Shown here in pieces: positions 20,426 through 28,800 of a DNA stretch of 35,340 nt. The first letter of the stretch is position 1; every line of letters starts with the position of its first letter. The DNA is from a virus. The notes under the pieces are model-generated. The model saw nothing but the letters and a program-made list of their open reading frames with translations. It was not told the origin of the DNA and searched no databases. The stretch lies in IMG/VR virus record IMGVR_UViG_3300030107_000940, positions 1 through 35,340 of that record; one strand, written 5' to 3'. A program made the position numbers and the translations under genes.

Positions 20426-21671
20426 ATTAGATGTTACACAGCGCGAAGCGATTGATGCGTGTTGTGATTCTAAGCGTAGAATTGTTGCCGTTACAGGTGC
20501 TGCTGGTACTGGTAAGACTACTATTCTACAAAACGTCTACCGCACATTATATAAGCAAGGTAGGCGGGTGGTTCTCTGCGCTCCTACTGGTAAAGCAGCT
20601 AAAAGAATCACAGAGGCAACAGGAATTGAAGCTTATACGATTCATAGGCTATTAGAATATCCTCATCCGGGAGAAAGAGATGAGAAAACAGGAAAAGCAC
20701 TCGTATCAACTGACCCTAAACGAGATCGTAACAACCCGATTGAATATATGGTCGTCCTTTGTGACGAGTATGCTATGGTTAATCTTGAGGTGCATCGCAA
20801 TCTTCTTGATTCTCTTCCCAATGGCGGTGTTATTCGTATGTTTGGGGATGCTAACCAGCTTCAGCCGATTGAAAACAACAAAAGGTTGCAAGCACAGCCC
20901 TCATCTTTCTTAAAAATGTTAGATAAGTTCGATGGAATAAGATTAGAAACTATCCATCGACAAGCAGAAGGATCAAACATCATCCTGAATGGTCGTCGTA
21001 TCATTTCAGGTAACATGCCAACTAGAACAGAAGACTTTGAAATAAAGATAACCAATGAACCAGTACAAACTGTATTAGACTTTATCCAAGACAACATCAC
21101 CGAAGAAATAGATTACGGAACTGTTGAAAACCAAATCATATCTCCAACAAAAGCTGGATGGGTAGGAACTGAAGCCTTAAATGCTGCTATCCAACAGTTA
21201 CTCCAACCAACTGATGCCAACTATAGAATCATTGAACGTCATAAATGGAGTAACGTAGAAGAACAGAGGATATATATTGGCGACAAAGTAATCTTTACTG
21301 TCAATAACTATCCCTTGGAAATCTTCAATGGGGAAACAGGAATAGTAGATAGATTCCTAGACGATGGATCTATCGTGATAAACTTTGGAGACAAAGAAAT
21401 AGGCATTCCAGTGTCATTAGAAATGGCAGGAAGACATGGAACCTATTACATGAATCCCCAAAAGGATTTAGATCTAGCATATGTAATCACAACCCATAAA
21501 GCACAGGGAAGTGAATACAATAGAGTCTGCTATGTAATGAATAAATCTAGATCATATCTGTTAAACCGAAAGAACTTTTACACTGGAATTAGTAGGGCAA
21601 GGACTCATGTAACAGTGATCTCTGATGCGTCTTCTATTAATTCAAGTCTATATAAAAAGGGAGATAAATAA
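20385..21671 (+). CDS. RecD-like SF1B DNA helicase
   Basis: 428 residues from the ATG at 20385, chosen because GGAG lies 6 nt before it (TTG at 20373 is in frame but overlaps that site). Motif I GAAGTGKTT (38-46), Ia VVLCAPTGKAAKRI, motif II-like VVLCDEYAM, motif III FGDANQLQPIEN, motif V/VI in YVITTHKAQGSEYNRV and FYTGISRARTHVTVI. This is the AAA_30 plus UvrD_C_2 arrangement of short RecD/Dda-type helicases, which unwind 5'-3'. In phages this type helps origin opening, fork restart or recombination. It directly precedes the polymerase region. Confidence 0.92.
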   Translation: MTALKKMEYEEELELDVTQREAIDACCDSKRRIVAVTGAAGTGKTTILQNVYRTLYKQGRRVVLCAPTGKAAKRITEATGIEAYTIHRLLEYPHPGERDEKTGKALVSTDPKRDRNNPIEYMVVLCDEYAMVNLEVHRNLLDSLPNGGVIRMFGDANQLQPIENNKRLQAQPSSFLKMLDKFDGIRLETIHRQAEGSNIILNGRRIISGNMPTRTEDFEIKITNEPVQTVLDFIQDNITEEIDYGTVENQIISPTKAGWVGTEALNAAIQQLLQPTDANYRIIERHKWSNVEEQRIYIGDKVIFTVNNYPLEIFNGETGIVDRFLDDGSIVINFGDKEIGIPVSLEMAGRHGTYYMNPQKDLDLAYVITTHKAQGSEYNRVCYVMNKSRSYLLNRKNFYTGISRARTHVTVISDASSINSSLYKKGDK

Positions 21672-21958
21672 TGTCAGATAAAACAGACGAGTTACTAAGT
21701 AAACGTGAACAGACTCATGGCCCTGCTGCTGAAACATTTAATGTAGGAATACAATTAATAAATGTCGTTGCTAATCATGCTAAATCAAAAGAGGAGGCAC
21801 TTATAGCACATGACTTTGCCATCATAAATATCCTACACAAAATAGCTCGTATCCTTTGTGGATCTTATAGTCCTGATCATTGGGATGACATCGAAGGTTA
21901 TGCTCGTCTAGGCAAAAAGATACAAGAGGAGAGCAATAATGGAGAACGAAGAGTTTAA
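21671..21958 (+). CDS. DUF6378-like small phage protein
   Basis: 95 residues. Family-like landmarks are the REQTHG motif (12-17), a helical middle EEALIAHDFAIINILHKIARILCG (41-64) and HWDDIEGYARL (70-80). This matches a common small phage family with a MazG-like helical look, whose activity is not defined. Some authors suspect nucleotide hydrolysis, but no catalytic set is proven. Overlaps the helicase stop by one base (TAATG) and is overlapped 20 nt by the next gene. Confidence 0.75.
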   Translation: MSDKTDELLSKREQTHGPAAETFNVGIQLINVVANHAKSKEEALIAHDFAIINILHKIARILCGSYSPDHWDDIEGYARLGKKIQEESNNGERRV

Positions 21959-22172
21959 AATAGAAAAGAATTTTCCTATACCTAAAGGAGGAAAATGGAG
22001 AACCATGCTAATAGAATTAGAGGTTGGAGATAGTGTCTTAATTGATCAAGCAGCGCATAACAAATCAAAATCATCATTAAGAAGTGCATTATTCTCAACG
22101 GCTGCACTTATAGGAATAAAATTAGCAACTCGTACTGAAGGTGATAAAGTAAGAATTTGGAGAATAGGCTAA
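21939..22172 (+). CDS. Hypothetical protein, GDSVLI...VRIWRI type (77 aa)
   Basis: 77 residues, AGAGGAGAG site. The layout (FKIEKNFPIPKGGKWRTMLIELEVGDSVLID, a Ser-rich turn, then an Arg/Lys strand TEGDKVRIWRIG) follows a widespread class of very small phage proteins that I have seen called DUF7303-like; I am not certain of the family name. Its function is unknown. The stop TAA overlaps the ATG of the polymerase gene (TAATG), so it is coupled to polymerase expression. Confidence 0.7.
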   Translation: MENEEFKIEKNFPIPKGGKWRTMLIELEVGDSVLIDQAAHNKSKSSLRSALFSTAALIGIKLATRTEGDKVRIWRIG

Positions 22173-24616
22173 TGTCCGAAGTCACTGAAGCATGGCTAAT
22201 GAGAGAGTTCACTACTAGAGCTAAGTCATGTCAATTACAAGTAGACTGTCTTGGATCTGGAGATGTAAACGCAGAGATATGTATAATAGGGGAAGCTCCC
22301 GGAGAACATGAAGCTAAAATGAAAATGCCACTAGTTGGCGGTAGCGGTAGAATGTTATGGGATATTCTTAGGACATTCGATATATCAAGAAAGGATTGTT
22401 ATGTTACGAATGTGGTTAAGAAACAAGTATCACTTAGCTCTAAAGCTGATGCTAAATCTCCTGTTAAGAAAATTGAACTTGAACATTGGGAAGGGTTATT
22501 GGATTGGGAACTGGATAATTTACCGAACCTCAAATATGTTCTCGTCCTCGGCAATTACGCCTTACATGCTCTTGTCGGGGAAACAAAAATTACTAAGTGG
22601 AGGGGATCAGTTGTCGATTGTGTTGTGGGAAGACAAAGACGAAATGTAAAAGCTGTAATTACTAACAACCCTGCACATATCCTACGCAATCTAGCACTAG
22701 AACCTATGTTCAAATTTGATCTGGCTAAATTAAGGAGAGTGTTAGATGGACAATTCAGAACACACAGAATTACTCCAACAATTAACCCTACTTTCGATGA
22801 CGCTATGCGATATCTCGGAGAGCTTAGTAGTAGCGATCAACCAATCGCGTTCGATATCGAAATTATCGCCAATGAAACCGCCTGTATCGGATTCGCAAAT
22901 AACTCAACAGATGGTATATCAATCAATTTTAGAGATGCTAGAACAAACAGATATAGCACTACTGAAGAAGGATTGCTCCGTGAAAGAATACAACGATTAC
23001 TATCTGATCCAAGATCCAAACTCATAGCACAAAATGGATCGTTTGATTGTGGATGGCTATGGTACAAAGATAGAATTCACGTTCCTAATGTATGGTTCGA
23101 TACTTTATTAGCACACCATACACTATATCCAAGGATGCCTCATAACTTAGGATACCTTACCGCACAATATACTGACCATCCATACTACAAAGATGATGGA
23201 AAGACTTGGCGAGAAGGAGGAAACATAGATGAGTTTTGGGAATATAATGTTAAAGATTGTTGTATCACTTGGGCTTGTCATGCCGCACTTCTAAAAGAAT
23301 TAAAACAACAAAACCTTGAAGACTTCTTCTTTAACCATGTCATGCGCTTGCAACCACACTTAGTTAAGATGCAAGTAGGAGGAGTTCGTGCTGATATATC
23401 ACTCAAAGAAGAAATATCCAAATCACTGAAACAAGAGCTAGATGAAAAGCTTGGACACTTTCATAAACAAGTAACAGATCTTACTGGCGATCCTAGTTTC
23501 AGACCCAATCCAAAATCCCCACGACAACTTAGTGAGTTATTCTTTTCCTATCTTGGACTTGTCGGACGAGGTAGTAGTACCAACAAAGATAACCGACAAC
23601 GTATGCAAGATCATGCAAGGACAACTCCAGAACAAAAACAAATGCTTGTTACATTAGATGAGTATCTAAGAGAGCATAAGTTTTATAGTACCTATGCCAC
23701 CATGCAAGTAGATCCTGATCATAGAATCAGATGCGAATACAAACAGTTCGGAGTTCAATCTGCTCCGGGAAGATTAAGTTCTAGCAAAACATTATGGGGA
23801 TCAGGAATGAATCTCCAGAACCAACCGCATCGGGCTTATCCAATGTTCATAGCAGATGATGGTTACATGCTTAGTTACTTTGACTTACGACAAGCAGAAG
23901 CAAAGGTAGTAGCTTACATCTGGAATGTTCAAGGACTTATAGAAAACTTTACTAGGGCTGAAACAGAAGATGGATTCGATGTTCACCGAGGAAATGCTTC
24001 AAGGATATTTAAGTTACCTTACGAAGAAATTCCTGGTGGTGATTGGGATGATAACCTCCAACCAACTATGCGTTACTTAGGTAAACGATGTGTTCATGGT
24101 CTTAACTATAGGATGCAAGCTCCTAAGTTAGCAGAAGTATGTAACATACCAATGCAACAAGCGTATGAAGCATTCTCTTCTTACCATAGAGCATTTCCAG
24201 AAATACAAGAAGGATGGCGAAAGACTATTAACACAGTCAAAGATGATAAGATGTTGTTCACTCCATTAGGTAGAAGACTTATATGGATAGAACGATTAAC
24301 AGAAGAAAGTTTTGATAGTGTTATCGCATTTGTTCCTCAGTCTACGATTGGGGATAAAGTAGCGAGTGTTATATATAAATGTCACGAAGATCCTGAATGG
24401 CCTGAAGATGCTAGGATGTTATTGAATGTTCACGATGCATTGATAGCTATACATAAACCTAGCAAAGCCAAACTAGTACAAAGCATCATGCGAAAACATG
24501 CTGAAGAACCTATTATAATACGAGGACAACCAGTTACTATTTTCACAGACTTCAAACAATCCAAGCCAGATGAGAAAGGAATTCATCGCTGGTCTACATT
24601 GAAAGATGTAGCATGA
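22172..24616 (+). CDS. UDG-like domain fused to family A DNA polymerase
   Basis: 814 residues from the ATG at 22172, placed in a TAATG overlap with GGAG 9 nt upstream. Residues 15-190 form a family-4-like uracil-DNA glycosylase domain: GEAPGEHE (40-47), MPLVGGSGRML, YVTNVV (77-82), NNPAHILR (165-172). Residues 220-375 are a 3'-5' exonuclease with FDIE (227-230, Asp228 and Glu230), QNGSFD (287-292) and YNVKD (358-362), so proofreading looks intact. Residues 395-800 are a PolA domain: motif A FDLRQAE (Asp571), O-helix Arg634/Lys638/Tyr646, motif C NVHDA (His754, Asp755). It is the replicative polymerase of the phage. Odd: the UDG lacks the usual cysteines and His, and the O-helix has His642 where Phe/Tyr is normal. 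Confidence 0.92.
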   Translation: MSEVTEAWLMREFTTRAKSCQLQVDCLGSGDVNAEICIIGEAPGEHEAKMKMPLVGGSGRMLWDILRTFDISRKDCYVTNVVKKQVSLSSKADAKSPVKKIELEHWEGLLDWELDNLPNLKYVLVLGNYALHALVGETKITKWRGSVVDCVVGRQRRNVKAVITNNPAHILRNLALEPMFKFDLAKLRRVLDGQFRTHRITPTINPTFDDAMRYLGELSSSDQPIAFDIEIIANETACIGFANNSTDGISINFRDARTNRYSTTEEGLLRERIQRLLSDPRSKLIAQNGSFDCGWLWYKDRIHVPNVWFDTLLAHHTLYPRMPHNLGYLTAQYTDHPYYKDDGKTWREGGNIDEFWEYNVKDCCITWACHAALLKELKQQNLEDFFFNHVMRLQPHLVKMQVGGVRADISLKEEISKSLKQELDEKLGHFHKQVTDLTGDPSFRPNPKSPRQLSELFFSYLGLVGRGSSTNKDNRQRMQDHARTTPEQKQMLVTLDEYLREHKFYSTYATMQVDPDHRIRCEYKQFGVQSAPGRLSSSKTLWGSGMNLQNQPHRAYPMFIADDGYMLSYFDLRQAEAKVVAYIWNVQGLIENFTRAETEDGFDVHRGNASRIFKLPYEEIPGGDWDDNLQPTMRYLGKRCVHGLNYRMQAPKLAEVCNIPMQQAYEAFSSYHRAFPEIQEGWRKTINTVKDDKMLFTPLGRRLIWIERLTEESFDSVIAFVPQSTIGDKVASVIYKCHEDPEWPEDARMLLNVHDALIAIHKPSKAKLVQSIMRKHAEEPIIIRGQPVTIFTDFKQSKPDEKGIHRWSTLKDVA

Positions 24617-25848
24617 ACTACAAAAAGATAGTTCCAGAAGACTCATTTATAGGACAATATATGAAGTACATGTCCGTAGTAGAAACAGCAGAGTCTTATG
24701 ATTTCTGGTGTGGAGTATGGGCATTAGGAACAGGAGTTGGTCGTGACGTATATGTGGATCGCCCTAATAGTCCAGTTTATCATAATTGGTATATTATTCT
24801 GGCTGCTGAAGCGGGGGTTACTAGAAAGTCTACAGCTATTAGCAGCATATCAAATGTTGTTAAGGAGTCTTATCCCTTACTTACCGGGAGAACAAGCCCA
24901 GAAAGTCTTGAACTTCTGCTCCATGAACGAACAACAGAAAGCGGAACTGCTAGAGCGCATTTCGCAGTTAGTGAACTCGTTACAATCCTTGGAAAAGAAG
25001 GATACATGAGTACAATGCCGGGACTTTTGACAGATCTATATGACTGTCACGAAGTTAGGCGCATTCCGGGAACCTTAAAGAGTGGGGAGTTAATACATAA
25101 AAATGTCTATGTCTCGTTTATCTCAGCATCTACACCTTCATGGCTTGTCACGGCAATCAATCCAACAGTTATCGAAGGAGGGTTTACTAGCAGAGTTATC
25201 TTTGTTGTTGATGATAATAGAAAACGAGCTATTGCGTGGCCCGAAAGAAGAAGAGAAGGATCAACAACCAATCTCAAATGCCTCTTCAAGAAGACAACAG
25301 AAGCTGCAAGAGATGAGGGAGCAATACGAATATCAGAAGGAGGACTCCGAAAATTTAGGAATTGGTATAACCGTAGAGCCAATCATGTTGATCCTTTCTT
25401 ATCTAGCTTTGAAGCTAGAGAGGATGATCATGTCCTACGACTCGCCTCAACTCTTTCCATCAATGACGGAACACTTGAGCTTCATGCTAGACACATCTCG
25501 TCAGCCATTGGAATTATCAATAGAGCTAAGTCTAGAGCCAATCAACTCTTCGGAGGGGACTTTTCGCAAAAAGCTAGAATTAGTGGAGCCATCGAAAGAG
25601 TCAGAGAAATCCTCATCGAATCAGGAACAGATGGAATTAAACATTCCGACCTCCAACGACGAGTAGTAAGACATGTAGATGTTAAAGAATTAAAAGTACT
25701 AATGAACATACTACATGAGTGTGGAATGATTCAGATATTTAAAGTGGGAAGAGGCACATTCTATAGAGCTACTAGAACTATCGAGAAGTTTGGGGTGCTG
25801 ACCGAAGTGCTTTCGACAATGAATCTGGAGCAGGAGCTTGGGGCCTAG
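24613..25848 (+). CDS. DUF3987-like ATPase, putative replication helicase
   Basis: 411 residues, starting in a 4-nt ATGA overlap with the polymerase. It has the DUF3987 pattern: an N-terminal FWCGVWALG segment, then a modified P-loop EAGVTRKSTA (66-75, Lys72-Ser73-Thr74), GRTSPESLELLL, the FAVSEL strand as Walker B-like, and an ISASTP sensor strand. The C-terminal part ends in a winged-helix-like segment (about 325-390: SDLQRRV, LMNILHECGMI, RGTFYRATR). DUF3987 proteins occur beside phage replication genes and are thought to be helicase-like. No other DnaB-type helicase or primase is seen, so this may be the fork motor. The 3' end overlaps the convergent gene by 71 bp. Confidence 0.75.
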   Translation: MNYKKIVPEDSFIGQYMKYMSVVETAESYDFWCGVWALGTGVGRDVYVDRPNSPVYHNWYIILAAEAGVTRKSTAISSISNVVKESYPLLTGRTSPESLELLLHERTTESGTARAHFAVSELVTILGKEGYMSTMPGLLTDLYDCHEVRRIPGTLKSGELIHKNVYVSFISASTPSWLVTAINPTVIEGGFTSRVIFVVDDNRKRAIAWPERRREGSTTNLKCLFKKTTEAARDEGAIRISEGGLRKFRNWYNRRANHVDPFLSSFEAREDDHVLRLASTLSINDGTLELHARHISSAIGIINRAKSRANQLFGGDFSQKARISGAIERVREILIESGTDGIKHSDLQRRVVRHVDVKELKVLMNILHECGMIQIFKVGRGTFYRATRTIEKFGVLTEVLSTMNLEQELGA

Positions 25849-28800
25849 AAGAAAATTTTGTAAGATCTACATCGATCTTACGTCCTACTCTAAGAGTTAT
25901 TTGTTCTTCTAATACATCTTCCCATCCTCTAATCAGAGCCATTTTTCTAGCGTCTAAAGCTTGGATGCGTGTTACTATAGAATCGTACTCGTCATTCCTA
26001 TCTTGGATATTTTTCCAAGGCGTTCCGGGACCAACAGCAGAAGTTGGAATAGTTTTTAAATGCTTTTCTAGTCTTTTAATATCTGGATCTAACAACTTAA
26101 CTTTCTTTAGTACCTCCGCAGCAGAGCCAGCCACTATTAAAAACGCTGGATCATCTGATAAAGTTCTTAATACAGAATTTCCTTTTACAAGATCACCATC
26201 CACATGGGCTATTCCTCCAGCCTTCAACGTATTTTTAAAATTGGTAGATAAATTCTCTAATACCTTTGTTGCAGAATAGACATTTTTACCTATTTCATCC
26301 CATCTTTTTGGTCTTTGTGTTCCTCCCCACAATGGATTTAGATAGCGCATTGCAGACTTGGCCCCTACTTTTGATTGATCAAGGGCCATGCTTAATCCTC
26401 TTTCAAAATTTCCCCCACCTTTAGGATCTGCTCCAGCTTGGTATGCTTCGTTTACTAATAAGTACTGGCCTCCTGCCCATCCGAATATATCTTGTACTGC
26501 TTGACTAAAAAATCTTTCGTGATGACTACCTACATACTGGCCCTTACCTGTTCTAGATGTTAAACGCTCTCCTCTCATAAACGGATTAGTACGCAAAACA
26601 CTAACATCACTTCCCGGATCATCAGGATCTATTTTTTGCTCTACTGCTAATCCTAATTGAATGTCAGCCCCTGTTAATGATCCTATTAAACTAAGAGAAG
26701 GAGGTAATGCTACATCAGTAACTTTTGCTAACCCTGCCTTCCAGTGTTCCCTTTCAACTCCTTTTGCCATTTTAATGTTTCCAACATCGGAAAAGTTAAA
26801 TACAGCATCCATACCATCCATAACTGCTCCTTTATACAATGACCATTCAGGAGCTACTGGAAGAATAATTGCATCTTTAGGATGCCATCCGGGAACAAAA
26901 TAAATAAAGTTATTTGCTCGTTGTTCTGTAGTATACTTATTATAAAGGTAATCTTGATACGTCCACTTCTTGTTTGGATCGTGGGGATCTGGAAATGTTA
27001 TAGGATCTCCATTCGCATCTACTGATCCTTCATGGACATGTTTGTTCCATATCATTTCACTTACTGTTGGCATCCCAATCAAAGCTGCTGTGCCAGCAAA
27101 GAATTTTACTGGATGCTTTTTAGCTGCGGCTCCCATACTATTCCAAGACTGTAACATTGCCGACCCAAATGGAAATGTCTGATTAAAAACTTTCGTGGCT
27201 CCCGATGCTCCTATTTTTCTCATGTCTCCAGAAACTAATTTAGCTTTATCAACAGCATCACGTTGTATTTGTGACATAGCTTTAGGAGTTAATTTTTTTC
27301 CTGCCTCTTCTACTGCTATTATCTCATCACCTAATGCTCTTAAATATGCTCCATAAGCTGGTCCCTCATGGAAAGCATTAGTTAAAGTATTCCAAAGATT
27401 GCCCATCAAAGCTATTTCATGTTGATCACCAAGGAACTTAGCTATTGGTCCCTTTACAATACCTTCCATTATTTCTGGCATTGTATCACCACTTATTTGA
27501 GAGAAAGAAGTAGGAGCCATTCTTCCTGCTTCTGATTTTGCTCTGGAAATAGCACTGTTTATAAATGAATGTTCAAGTCTAGCTTGAAGCTTTTGTAATG
27601 CTGTAGGAGAAATTCCTTCTATGCCAGCGTGAACTCCAATCCTATTGGCTAAGTACTTAGATAAATCACCAGCAGCATTAACAAAAAATAATCGTCCAGT
27701 ACCAGTTATAGAAGCAAATGGAGATGTCATTCCACGCCAAACACCATCTCTAGCAAAAGTGTTTATAGCTGTCTGCCCTGCGGAATATATACCCGATGTT
27801 GGGGCGAACAAAGAAAGATTACCAGTAGTAAATCTAGTCATTACATTTTTCTGGTGATTTGCTGCTTGCAAAACAGCATTAGTAATTTGTGGACTTAAAT
27901 CTAATGCCGCTTTCAATCCCTTATCAGGAACATAATAAGCTCTAATCTCTCCTCCCTGATGGACAGTAATAATATCTCCGGGAAACTTAGCTTTTAAATC
28001 TTCAACAGTGCCAGAAAAACCTTCGACCATTCTTTTTGATGCTTTATCTCCTGTAAACGGAACAAAAGGAAGAGAGTCAATATTAGATAGATCTGTTGAT
28101 TTTCCTAGATAAACAGTATCTCTCGCAGTAGGACTATCAGTGATAGCATCATTCATCTTTGTCCTAGAAACATTTCCAGCAGCCCCTGAAACAGCATTAA
28201 AGCCTTCTCTATGAATTCCAGCTAACTTGTCTAGTATGTTTCCTTTGAAGCTCTGTTCGTTTGAATCTTTTATTACAGCAACACCATATCTTTCTAGAGA
28301 ATCAAAGACATCTAGTGTTTTATTAAAGTTTATATCATCACTTCTTTTTCCATATACTGATAATAAACTAGCATCTTTTCCTTGGGTGCTATGTACTCCT
28401 AAAAGCGTCCTAGAAAGTTTTCTCATAAACTGGTGTTCGGCTTTATCATGCACATGCATATATGCTAACCGTCCATCAACAGTATTAGATTGTCTAAAAG
28501 CTTCAGCACTTCCATGCTTTCCGGGAGTATGAACTCCTCTATGAACAGCATAATCTAATAAATTATCATACGTTTCATGGATATCTTTCATTAATTTAGC
28601 AACAAGTGGATTATTATCTGCCTCGGCTATTATCTTATCCAGTTCTGTAGAAGGCCGTTTACCTTTTTTCCACAATTCGGCAGGATCTTCTGGCTTCCCT
28701 TTTCTTGCAACTTTCTCTGCTAATGCATTCATCGCTTCTGTAAATAGGTTCTTCTCATCCTTTTTTAATTTTCCAAATCTCGCTCTGAGTTCCATAGGAG

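Noticed and set aside
25103-25666. A second plus-strand frame of 187 codons
   Set aside because: It sits in another frame of the DUF3987 gene, whose own frame shows a P-loop and winged helix; the alternative is Ser/Leu/Gln-rich with no start site.
25860-25881. Terminator for the early arm
   Set aside because: The stem is perfect but has no T-run on the plus strand and lies inside the coding end of the opposite gene.
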